DNA from: Pseudomonas turukhanskensis
GTDB taxonomy: Bacteria; Pseudomonadota; Gammaproteobacteria; Pseudomonadales; Pseudomonadaceae
Assembly: GCF_027922365.1 (NCBI RefSeq)
Contig: NZ_BSFN01000013.1
Coordinates: forward strand, 1-64,000
Reading direction: 5' to 3'
Length of the DNA stretch: 64,000 nt
Below the pieces are notes generated by a model. It did not search any database and was not told where the DNA came from. It saw only the letters and a program-made list of their open reading frames with translations. Of this stretch, positions 27,981 through 35,736 are shown piece by piece. Each line of letters starts with the position of its first letter. Within the stretch, counting starts at the first letter, position 1. The position numbers were made by a program, and so were the translations under genes.

Positions 27981-28817
27981 TCAGAACAAGAGCGTCCAAA
28001 CCGCAAAACCGGCGTACCAGAACACCCCGGCGCGCACCAGCAATTGCCACAGGCCATCCAGGCTGGAAACGCCACTTTCACCCAGGCTGGTAGTACCGAA
28101 TTCTTCAGCGGCGCGACCGCTATTGGCGATCAACTGTGCGGCCGGCATATTCCAGTTGAGCAGCTCCTGAAGCAGCACGCGGCTGACGGCCACAAAACTG
28201 CCCACCAGTGCAAAGCTACCGGCCAACAGGCGTACGGGTAGCCAGTCGAACGCATGGCGCCACTGCGCAGCCCGTGCGCGCAACGCGGGGTCTTCACTGT
28301 GTTCAACGGTCAGCGCCAGCAGGCGATAGGCCAACGCAGCCAAGGGCCCTAGCAGGGCGTACCAAAAGATCACAGCGAAAAAGCTCTGGTAGCCCTGCCA
28401 CAGCAGATAACCCTGGGCCTGTTGCAGCAGGCTGTCGGCATCGGCGGCCTCGACGCCCAGGTCACGCTGGGCCACCAGATACGCCGCCTCTACATCTTCA
28501 CGGCGCCAGGCATCACGGAACGGCCCCAGCGCCACCAGCGGGTCGCCTCGCCCCAGGGCATACACCAACACCCACAGGTGCACCGGCAAGGTCAGCCAGC
28601 CGTGCAGCGGTACTCCTAATACCGCCAGCAACAAGGCCAGAGCCGCCAACGGCAGCAACACCAGCACTGCCAGCTGCAACCAGGGATTGTGCTGAAAAGC
28701 GCTGTGCCGTTGCGCCCAGGCCAGTAGCCGCAGCCAGGCGCCGTCTTGCTGGATTCTGGCGCGCCAGGACGAGAACTTCTCAACCCACAGCACCAGGAGC
28801 AGCACTAGAAAACTCAT
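27981..28817 (-). CDS. ampE: AmpE-like inner membrane protein
   Basis: A 278-residue membrane protein of the CobD/AmpE family with about four to five hydrophobic helices (residues 1-12, 48-90, 140-170, 195-215, 260-278). Its start overlaps the ampD stop as ATGA, so the two are translated together, as in enterobacterial and Pseudomonas ampDE operons. It is proposed to act as a sensor in the beta-lactamase induction pathway, but its biochemical role is not established. Confidence 0.9.
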   Translation of the reverse strand: MSFLVLLLVLWVEKFSSWRARIQQDGAWLRLLAWAQRHSAFQHNPWLQLAVLVLLPLAALALLLAVLGVPLHGWLTLPVHLWVLVYALGRGDPLVALGPFRDAWRREDVEAAYLVAQRDLGVEAADADSLLQQAQGYLLWQGYQSFFAVIFWYALLGPLAALAYRLLALTVEHSEDPALRARAAQWRHAFDWLPVRLLAGSFALVGSFVAVSRVLLQELLNWNMPAAQLIANSGRAAEEFGTTSLGESGVSSLDGLWQLLVRAGVFWYAGFAVWTLLF

Positions 28818-29407
28818 TGCGTATCTCCCTTGAGTGACCGGCTCTGGCCGGTCAGTCCTTGTTCAGCCAGGCCCGCCAAAAAGCGTGGCCATTGAAAAAA
28901 CTCACCGGGGTCGGTCTTGCGCCCTGGCGCGATATCGCTGTGGCCGCAGATGCGCTGCGCCGTGATCGCCGGGTAAGCGCGGCAAAGCTGGCCACTCAAT
29001 TGCGCCAGCGCGGCGTATTGCGCGTCGGTGAACGGCTGATCGTCCGTCCCCTCCAGCTCGATGCCCAGAGAGAAATCATTGCAGTTGTCGCGCCCCTCGA
29101 ACAACGACACACCGGCGTGCCAGGCGCGCTCCAGACAGGACACAAACTGCGTCACCGCGCCATCGCGCTCGATCAAAAAATGCGCCGACACGCGCAGATG
29201 GCAAATACCGGCGAAATACGGATGCTCCTCGGCCTGCAGCTCGTTCTGAAACAGCTCCAGCACTTTGCCCGTACCAAACTGCCCCGGCGGCAGGCTGATA
29301 TTGTGGATCACCAACAAGGAAATCTCGCCGTTCGGGCGAGCGTTGAAGTTAGGTGATGGGCAGTGGCGGATGCCGTCGCACCAGCCAGTGAGGGGGTCCA
29401 GCTGCAT
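28814..29407 (-). CDS. ampD: N-acetyl-anhydromuramyl-L-alanine amidase AmpD
   Basis: A 197-residue cytoplasmic zinc amidase that cleaves recycled muropeptides and thereby keeps ampC repressed. Zinc ligands are His35 in LLVIHNIS, His and Asp in CGHSDIAPGRKTDPGEFF, with the catalytic Glu in LGIELEGTDDQPFT. The ATG at 29407 with AGGAGC upstream is chosen; the longer frame is rejected. It heads the ampDE operon. Confidence 0.95.
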   Translation of the reverse strand: MQLDPLTGWCDGIRHCPSPNFNARPNGEISLLVIHNISLPPGQFGTGKVLELFQNELQAEEHPYFAGICHLRVSAHFLIERDGAVTQFVSCLERAWHAGVSLFEGRDNCNDFSLGIELEGTDDQPFTDAQYAALAQLSGQLCRAYPAITAQRICGHSDIAPGRKTDPGEFFQWPRFLAGLAEQGLTGQSRSLKGDTQ

Positions 29408-29458
29408 AAGTGCTCCTGAGAAGTGCCGACCACTGTACCGGGCCGAACCCGAAAACGA

Positions 29459-29486
29459 CAACGCCCGGCTTAAGGCCGGGCGTAGT
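29459..29486 (-). terminator. Terminator after the first DUF1631 gene
   Basis: Stem ACGCCCGGC / GCCGGGCGT (29461-29469 with 29475-29483), then a T-rich stretch on the minus strand. It is 22 bases after the DUF1631 stop and also precedes ampD. Confidence 0.75.
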
Positions 29487-29504
29487 GGATAACACAAGAG
29501 ACGA

Positions 29505-31817
29505 TCAGGCGTTTTTCAAACGACGCAGGTTGCCGATCACCGACTCCAGTGCGCGGTCGAACAACAGCGCATCGTCCAGCAAGCGAATGGCGTTGCGACG
29601 GAACTCCACCGCCAGGCCCATGCGGGTTTTTTCCAGCACCTTCATGCCGGTGCGGTTAACGAAGATGTACTTGCCAGTGGGCTTGATGACCGCCGCCAGC
29701 TTGCAGCGCAACTTGTGCTCTTCGTCTTCCTGGAATTCGACCCAGCTGCCCACTACCAGGCTATCCACGCGAGCCAACGACTCGTCATCATCTGGCAGGG
29801 ACACTTCCGGCTCCTGCACACGGCTTGCGCCGGGCGCCAGCAGCACAATTTCCTCGACCACCTCCACCATCGCCGGCACGGCAACAGCTTCGATTTCCTC
29901 GTCCGCCGGCAGCTCCAGCAACGGGGCCTCACCATCCAGGCTCGGCAGCGCTTCAGCACTGGTTTCTTCTACAGTTTCCGGCAGCGGGCGCTTGAAGCGC
30001 TGGAAGGCCTGCACATGCAGGTTTTCCAGCTGGCTGAAAAACTCGCTGGTGGAGAATGGATCAAACGCCGCGCTGGCCATGCCTTCGCGCAGCGCCTTGA
30101 GCAGGCCTGGCACCAGCTCCAGCAAACGCAGACGGGCTTCGGGGTCCTCGTGCGGGGCCACGCTCCACACCAAGTCGTCCATGGTGTTCAGGGTCGCTTG
30201 CCACTCGGGAGATTCAACGCCGTGCTTGAGGCAGGTGAGCATCATCACCTTGCTCCAGGCCTCCTGCAGCAAACGCACCACCACTTCTGGCAGGGTTTTG
30301 CCCAGCAGGCGCTCGTTCAGGGCGTGTTCCACTTCGCGGCGAGCCAGCTCGGCCTTGGCGCTGCCTTCTTCGGCATCGCGGGTGCGCTGTTCGAGCAGCT
30401 CGCTGCGGCGGCGCTCATCACCGGTAAAGGCGAGGAAATCGGCCAGCAGCTCGGAGAAAATCGCCGGGTCATCGACGAAGTCATTCAGCAGGCGCTGCAC
30501 GATGCTTTCGATTTTCTGGTACAGGCTGTCGCGCTGGGCGTCGTCCTGTTCCGCCCAGCCCAAGGCTGCGGCGGCAATTTCGTTGAGCAGCCGGCGTGCC
30601 GGGTGGCTGCCACGGCTAAAGAAGGTTTTATCCAGCACGGCCACTTTCAGCATCGGAATCTGCAGGCGGCCAATCAGGGCCTTGAGCGAATCCGACAGGG
30701 TGCGGTCGTCGAGAATAAATTCGAACAGCATGGACACTAGGTTGATGACATCTTCATCAACCTCGCCCACCACACGCGACTTGCCGCTTTTCGCGCTGGC
30801 ACGAACCAGCAACTGCTCAAGCTGGTTGCGCAGGTCGAAGTCGTCTTGCGCGGCGTTGGTGTACACCGGACGCTGTTGCATGTGCGACAGCAGGCGCATC
30901 AGGTCATTGCTGGAAATCGGCATTGCATCGGCCGGCATTTCGCGGCGCGGCATCCCACTGCCACGAACCTGCGACAGCAGCTCCTGCAGCACGCCAAACA
31001 CTTCCTGCACATCTTCATTGGCGTAACCACCGCCCTGCCCGCCTTCGGCCTGCACGCCGGGCGCGCCGCCGGTGCTCGCACTGCGTGCACCGCTGGTACC
31101 AGGGCCGGCCTTGCGGCGCAGGGGCGCTGTTTTCAGCTCCGGCAGCACGCCTTCCTGAATCAGTTGCTGGTTGGTGTCGGCATAGAGCTGGTCGAGGTCG
31201 CTGAGTACGTACTTCTCGAACAGCTTGAGAATGATCAGCTTGACCTTGATTTCAACGCCCAGACGGCTGCACGCCTCTAGGAAAAACTCGCAGAGCACAG
31301 TCGGGCCCAGCGGGTTGGTCTTGTCGTCGATTTTCTTGCTGACCATCGCGTTGATGCGGGTGGTCAAGTGGCCGAGGGCAACCGCGTCGCGGCTCATCAC
31401 CTTGGCGACCATGGAGTCTAGGGCTACGGTTTCTTCCAGCTCATCGTTCTGAATCAGCGCCAGGGTGTCGAACGACACGGCGTCCAACTGCGGCGCGCGG
31501 CCGATTTCGTACTGGTTGAGGTTGGCGAAGGTTTCGAACACTTTCTGCAAAAAGCCGCGCTCGATGCCCTTGCGCTTTAAGCGCAGGTCACGCATGGCCT
31601 CGAAAAAGGCATTCTGCTCAGCATTGCTGGTGGCGCGGTCGGCCATCTCGAAAAGAGTGTCGTCCGCGTTGTCAAACAACGCCTGCAAGGCTTGTTTCAG
31701 CTGCTGGGCAGCTTTGTCGCGCACGTGAATGAGTGCCACGGGCAGCCTCCCCGCCGGTGATGTTGGCGAGTGCTCGGGAGCAACCTTGTTGAGGTGCACC
31801 ACTTTCGCATCAGTCAT
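29505..31817 (-). CDS. DUF1631 family protein, copy 1
   Basis: A 770-residue cytoplasmic protein, mostly helical, with no membrane segment. The N-terminal half opens with a conserved block (LFDNADDTLFEMADRA, FFEAMRDLRLKRKGIERGF). A central low-complexity Gly/Ala-rich linker lies near residue 250-280. The C-terminus (GSWVEFQEDEEHKLRCKLAAVI, KYIFVNRTG) resembles a small beta-barrel such as a PilZ-like domain; that is inference from the pattern. GGGAGAG precedes the ATG at 31817. It is divergent from nadC. A paralogue lies at 44851-47211. The function is unknown. Confidence 0.85.
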   Translation of the reverse strand: MTDAKVVHLNKVAPEHSPTSPAGRLPVALIHVRDKAAQQLKQALQALFDNADDTLFEMADRATSNAEQNAFFEAMRDLRLKRKGIERGFLQKVFETFANLNQYEIGRAPQLDAVSFDTLALIQNDELEETVALDSMVAKVMSRDAVALGHLTTRINAMVSKKIDDKTNPLGPTVLCEFFLEACSRLGVEIKVKLIILKLFEKYVLSDLDQLYADTNQQLIQEGVLPELKTAPLRRKAGPGTSGARSASTGGAPGVQAEGGQGGGYANEDVQEVFGVLQELLSQVRGSGMPRREMPADAMPISSNDLMRLLSHMQQRPVYTNAAQDDFDLRNQLEQLLVRASAKSGKSRVVGEVDEDVINLVSMLFEFILDDRTLSDSLKALIGRLQIPMLKVAVLDKTFFSRGSHPARRLLNEIAAAALGWAEQDDAQRDSLYQKIESIVQRLLNDFVDDPAIFSELLADFLAFTGDERRRSELLEQRTRDAEEGSAKAELARREVEHALNERLLGKTLPEVVVRLLQEAWSKVMMLTCLKHGVESPEWQATLNTMDDLVWSVAPHEDPEARLRLLELVPGLLKALREGMASAAFDPFSTSEFFSQLENLHVQAFQRFKRPLPETVEETSAEALPSLDGEAPLLELPADEEIEAVAVPAMVEVVEEIVLLAPGASRVQEPEVSLPDDDESLARVDSLVVGSWVEFQEDEEHKLRCKLAAVIKPTGKYIFVNRTGMKVLEKTRMGLAVEFRRNAIRLLDDALLFDRALESVIGNLRRLKNA

Positions 31818-32124
31818 TGCAACTCTCCCGCAGACCGGCCATCTGGCTCTCACATCTGCATAACGATCAACTGAGCGTCATCCGTTACGTCAATGGCATG
31901 GCGTCAATAATAGGCAGTAGAAGCGATTATAGAGAGCCGTCGCAAGATAAAACCTTACTTCTTGCTCAGATATGACCTACTTCACACATGTACCGCATCT
32001 GATTCCAAACGGCTACTAACGGACGACCAACGCGCGATAAGACGCACGTTCAACCCACATAAATGGTACTAGCCAGAGGCTACCGCCTGCTTATAATCGC
32101 CCCCATACGAAATGGGAGCCCCCA
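31818..32124. other. Divergent promoter region DUF1631/nadC
   Basis: 307 bases, AT-richer than the flanks, with no gene or repeat seen. TTATAATCGCCCCCATACG just before nadC contains a plausible -10 box (TATAAT, 32091-32096). Confidence 0.4.
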
Positions 32125-32973
32125 ATGCCGAATCTACTGCTCGCCGACCTTGGCGCCGAAATTCAAGCCAACGTACGCCGTGCCCTGCGAGAAGATGTCG
32201 GCAGCGGCGATATCACCGCCCAACTGATCCCCGCCGAACGCCTCGCCCACGCCACCATTATCAGCCGCGATGCAGCGGTCATTGCCGGCAGCGCATGGGT
32301 TGACAACGTATTCGCCCAAATAGATCCCCGCGTCGCTGTGCATTGGCACGTTCAAGACGGCGACCGCGTGCAGCCTAACCAAGCTTTGTTTCATCTAGAA
32401 GGCCCGGCCCGCGCGCTGTTGACCGGCGAACGCAGCGCCCTGAACTTCCTGCAAACCCTTTCCGCTGTGGCCACCCGCTGCCGCCACTACGCCGACATTG
32501 TCGACGGCACCGGGGTAAAACTGCTCGACACCCGCAAAACGCTGCCGGGGTTACGTCTGGCACAGAAGTACGCCGTTACCCAAGGTGGCTGCCATAACCA
32601 TCGCATCGGCCTGTACGACGCTTTCTTGATAAAAGAAAACCATATTGCTGCCTGTGGCGGCATAGTCCAGGCCATTCAGGCCGCACACGGCATTGCGCCC
32701 GGCAAGCCGGTGGAGGTTGAAGTAGAAAGTCTGGCCGAACTGCAGCAGGCGCTGGATGCCGGCGCCGACATCATCATGCTCGACGAACTGAGCCTGGATG
32801 AAATGCGTACGGCGGTGAAGATGACGGCCGGGAAGGCCAAGCTGGAAGCGTCGGGGGGGATCAATGACACGACGCTAAGAACGGTTGCTGAGACCGGGGT
32901 GGATTACATCTCTATTGGTACGCTGACCAAGGATGTGAAGGCGGTGGATTTGTCGATGCGGTTGAGTTTGTGA
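32125..32973 (+). CDS. nadC: Nicotinate-nucleotide pyrophosphorylase (carboxylating)
   Basis: A 282-residue quinolinate phosphoribosyltransferase of NAD synthesis. It shows the family blocks ALNFLQTLSAVAT, LLDTRKTLPGLRLAQKYAV, GGCHNHRIGLYDAFLIKENH, EVEVESLAEL and EASGGI. It ends 18 bases before the stop of the second pilin gene, which is convergent. nadC next to pilA is a standard Pseudomonas boundary. Confidence 0.96.
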   Translation: MPNLLLADLGAEIQANVRRALREDVGSGDITAQLIPAERLAHATIISRDAAVIAGSAWVDNVFAQIDPRVAVHWHVQDGDRVQPNQALFHLEGPARALLTGERSALNFLQTLSAVATRCRHYADIVDGTGVKLLDTRKTLPGLRLAQKYAVTQGGCHNHRIGLYDAFLIKENHIAACGGIVQAIQAAHGIAPGKPVEVEVESLAELQQALDAGADIIMLDELSLDEMRTAVKMTAGKAKLEASGGINDTTLRTVAETGVDYISIGTLTKDVKAVDLSMRLSL

Positions 32974-32991
32974 AGGGCCGCTGAGGAGCGG

Positions 32992-33429
32992 CTATTCGCA
33001 GCCTTGGGGCATATATGTCGACTGCCAGTTGCCGGCACCTGTCTCATCTACATCGCAACTCCAGTCGCCCGCAACTGTGCGACTTAATGTTATGACTGTA
33101 CCCGCGACAGATTGACTAGAGCTACCGCCTAATGTCCCCGTAAGGGTGCCGGAACCATCCGCATTAAAAGCAGCAACCCCCGCAGCATCAATCTCTAAAA
33201 CATTAGAGCTAACGTAATCCAAATCTACATTACCAATAGGATATACGCCGCGCGACAGCAACTCATCTACCTTAAGCCGATAGGCTGAAAGTTCTGCATG
33301 CGCCCTTTTTATTTGAGCAGAACTCACATATCCCTGATAAATAGGAATTGCGACTGCGGCCAAAACACCCACAATCGCTACCACAATCATCAATTCGATC
33401 AAAGTAAAAGCAGCACTGAACTTTCTCAT
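32992..33429 (-). CDS. Second type IV pilin (PilA-like, Ala at -1)
   Basis: A 145-residue type IVa pilin. The seven-residue leader MRKFSAA is followed by mature FTLIELMIVVAIVGVLAAVA with Glu5, a full alpha-1 spine, and a C-terminal pair of cysteines (WSCDVDE..PQGCE) that should form the D-region disulphide. The residue before the cleavage site is Ala instead of the near-invariant Gly. Codon use is AT-richer than in the surroundings. It is downstream of pilA and the LtaS-like gene on the same strand. In P. stutzeri a second pilin PilAII downstream of PilAI lowers natural transformation; a similar role here is only inference. Confidence 0.88.
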   Translation of the reverse strand: MRKFSAAFTLIELMIVVAIVGVLAAVAIPIYQGYVSSAQIKRAHAELSAYRLKVDELLSRGVYPIGNVDLDYVSSNVLEIDAAGVAAFNADGSGTLTGTLGGSSSQSVAGTVITLSRTVAGDWSCDVDETGAGNWQSTYMPQGCE

Positions 33430-33494
33430 AGCAAACCTCCGAATTTCAAGAACAACAAGGCAAGCCCATATTCAAATCAGCTACGTTCAACAAA

Positions 33495-34895
33495 TCACTT
33501 TATCTTGAACCGAACCCATGAGACTTTTTTCTCCTCAAAATAACGAGACCGCTCGTCCAGATCAGCAATAATTGGCTGATGGTCCCCCACAACAACAACC
33601 TCCACACCCTGCATACTTGGCCGCTGCAACAACTTAGCAAGTCCTGAAAAAAACTGAGCTTGCAGTTTTAGATTACGGCAGCTCTCAGAGCCCACCGAAA
33701 TACTAAAACGATCACAGTCGAACACATCAACTCGGATATCACGTCTGTCATAAGCAAAATGGCTATTTAATGTTAACCAATAAAGGAACCGTGGACCTGA
33801 TGGATCGAAAAATCCAGCTATATCGTCGGCCATATCCAGATCGCACGCCCCTGGAAAAGAGTGACATCGCCGAGGCCACTTATGACTCTCGAAGAATATG
33901 GATTTTTCAAATCCTGCTCTCGGGTACCAGTAAGCGCGATCGTACATCCGACTTACAGCCCCGTGTAAAGACGCTGTGGAGTAACCTTTCTGCCTTAACA
34001 TCTCAGGCAAGCAATCAGAAAACCCATCTACCGTATTAGACAGGTTGAAGTTTGCCGGTTGACGCTTGCAAAGTTCACGCAACTCGCCCTCAATGGTCAC
34101 ACCGACGAACGGTAAAGTTCCTTGCTCGATAAATTCAAGCGGAAGCCCCATTACAGGCGCGAGGATTGAATCGCGAACACTAGGATCAAGCGGCGCCCCC
34201 CAGGATTCGTTAACAACTAGTAGCATACGCTGAGGAAGCGAATTATTCGCCTTCATCGCAAACCATGGATCAGTAGCACTCTGCCTCCCATAAGGAATCA
34301 GAGCATCAGATTCTAACTCCACATTTCTAAGAAACGATGCGGAGCGAGCCTCAAAAAAAGACACTGCCTGACTGGAAACCAACTCCCCTTCAGATGCGCG
34401 ATAAAACCTAACTCTTTCGTCAGTCGATGTGTTTACATCGACCGCATATAAAATCAAAAAAACATTCAAGATAAACAAGACGGCGTGGCGATTTACATCC
34501 CGCCCGAATTTCGCCACCACCCAAAGGCTTACAGCAACGAAAACCAGCCCACTAGCAAGCAACGCCGGCATCTCCGGAGAAGCTGAAAAAACAAAACGCA
34601 ACAAATAGAAGAAATCACCAATTCTGACTATTGGCAGAACCTGACCGAATAGGGACAGCATATCTACAACTAAAAATACGACACCTACTATTACACCCAG
34701 AAAACGAAAGCCAAACGCAAAAAAAACCAGCATAAATATATAATCAATATTCACATATGGCCTTCCGATTCCCAACCAGCTAGAAATACACAAAAAAGCC
34801 ACGTTCGGCAAAAACACCGAGAACACCAAAGCGGATATCAACGACTTTAATGATAATCTAAAATTGGCAAGTCCGGCTGGCAAGCTTGCTTCCAT
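33495..34895 (-). CDS. LtaS/MdoB-like membrane transferase inserted in the pilin locus
   Basis: A 466-residue protein of the alkaline phosphatase superfamily. Residues 15-155 hold about five membrane helices; the rest is an extracytoplasmic sulfatase-like domain. Active-site pattern of LtaS-type transferases: Glu230 (VVNESWG), nucleophile Thr267 (GVTIEGELREL), LHG at 310-312 before SRMYDRAYWY, LNSHF (376-380) and the metal-binding GDH (437-439). Such enzymes move phosphoglycerol or phosphoethanolamine from phospholipids to acceptors. The start at 34895 is preferred because the longer frame begins inside the pilA terminator. It lies between two pilin genes, AT-rich and without the usual TfpO/TfpW-type accessory genes, so pilin is a plausible acceptor (inference). 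Confidence 0.85.
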   Translation of the reverse strand: MEASLPAGLANFRLSLKSLISALVFSVFLPNVAFLCISSWLGIGRPYVNIDYIFMLVFFAFGFRFLGVIVGVVFLVVDMLSLFGQVLPIVRIGDFFYLLRFVFSASPEMPALLASGLVFVAVSLWVVAKFGRDVNRHAVLFILNVFLILYAVDVNTSTDERVRFYRASEGELVSSQAVSFFEARSASFLRNVELESDALIPYGRQSATDPWFAMKANNSLPQRMLLVVNESWGAPLDPSVRDSILAPVMGLPLEFIEQGTLPFVGVTIEGELRELCKRQPANFNLSNTVDGFSDCLPEMLRQKGYSTASLHGAVSRMYDRAYWYPRAGFEKSIFFESHKWPRRCHSFPGACDLDMADDIAGFFDPSGPRFLYWLTLNSHFAYDRRDIRVDVFDCDRFSISVGSESCRNLKLQAQFFSGLAKLLQRPSMQGVEVVVVGDHQPIIADLDERSRYFEEKKVSWVRFKIK

Positions 34896-34927
34896 AAAGC
34901 GACCACCCCAAAAAAAACCAGCAGGAT

Positions 34928-34956
34928 AAAAAACGCCCCGCATAGCGGGGCGCTTT
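34928..34956 (-). terminator. Terminator after pilA
   Basis: Stem CGCCCCGC / GCGGGGCG (34934-34941 with 34945-34952), followed on the minus strand by six T. It separates the pilA message from the LtaS-like gene, which is then read by leak-through or its own promoter. Confidence 0.9.
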
Positions 34957-35011
34957 ATACAACCGCTTCAACTCAAGACGGAGATGCTATTACGCACACC
35001 CGTCAAAGTTA

Positions 35012-35506
35012 TCAGCTGCCTGCAGGGCAACCAGGAGCGTTGTATTTTGCTTCAGCGGTGCTGGTGCATTTCCAGGTACCCGACGGATCACGAGTCCAAG
35101 TGATTTCAGCATCTTTAATGGCCTGAGATGCACTGTTACCGAACTTAGCTACAATGAGGGTATTAGAATCGGCAGTTGCTGGCAGAGTGATACTCGGAAC
35201 ACTAGTGCCGGCAGGCAGAGAAGTTGCAGTCCAGGCATCACCATCCGCCATCAGCGACGAACCAGTAACCTGAGGATCGCAGTTGCCGGTAGTTGCCGGA
35301 TCACCAATGTCAGCAGTTTTGCCATCCAGAATGCAAGTCTCAATTGCAGTCTTAACTGCACCAGTTTCCGCTACAACACGGGAAACCTGCGATTTAGCAA
35401 CGTAGGTTTGGTATTGCGGAATAGCGATTGCAGCCAAAATACCGATAATGGCTACAACGATCATCAGTTCGATAAGGGTAAAACCCTTTTGCATTTGAGC
35501 TTTCAT
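35012..35506 (-). CDS. pilA: Major type IV pilin PilA
   Basis: A 164-residue prepilin. Leader MKAQMQKG, then FTLIELMIVVAIIGILAAIA with Glu5 and the standard Gly at -1. Cysteines at about 57 and 75 (ETCILDG, GNCDPQ) and the C-terminal WKCTSTAEAKYNAPGC pair suggest two disulphides. The ribosome site is TGGAGA. A sigma-54 promoter is 50 bases upstream, and pilB is divergent, the standard pilA/pilBCD layout. It polymerises into the pilus fibre for twitching, adhesion and DNA uptake. Confidence 0.95.
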   Translation of the reverse strand: MKAQMQKGFTLIELMIVVAIIGILAAIAIPQYQTYVAKSQVSRVVAETGAVKTAIETCILDGKTADIGDPATTGNCDPQVTGSSLMADGDAWTATSLPAGTSVPSITLPATADSNTLIVAKFGNSASQAIKDAEITWTRDPSGTWKCTSTAEAKYNAPGCPAGS

Positions 35507-35554
35507 TAAGACATCTCCAGAAAGTGTGATTAGGCAACAGCCTGATTGGGCTAT

Positions 35555-35570
35555 TGCAGGCGGCGTGCCA
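35555..35570 (-). promoter_or_regulatory. Sigma-54 promoter of pilA
   Basis: On the minus strand TGGCACGCCGCCTGCA gives the -24 GG and -12 GC with the required spacing (GG-N10-GC), about 50 bases from the pilA start. It is consistent with RpoN/PilR control of pilA known in P. aeruginosa; pilSR are in the same window. Confidence 0.88.
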
Positions 35571-35736
35571 ACTTTTGAAATGCCTGATTACAGCGCTTTT
35601 GCGTAAGCTTTCTCGCACAAGCGACAACACTAATTCGCACCTTGTGACGTTTTTTGCCACCTCAGCTCGCCGCGTTTGGCACGCTGCGTCATCTACGCTA
35701 TAAGGCAGCATATTTGCGCCGCAGAGCCCCGCCGCC

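Noticed and set aside
33770..34039. 89-codon open frame inside the LtaS-like gene on the plus strand
   Set aside because: Antisense to the catalytic domain, no ribosome site, and the composition looks like a spurious frame.
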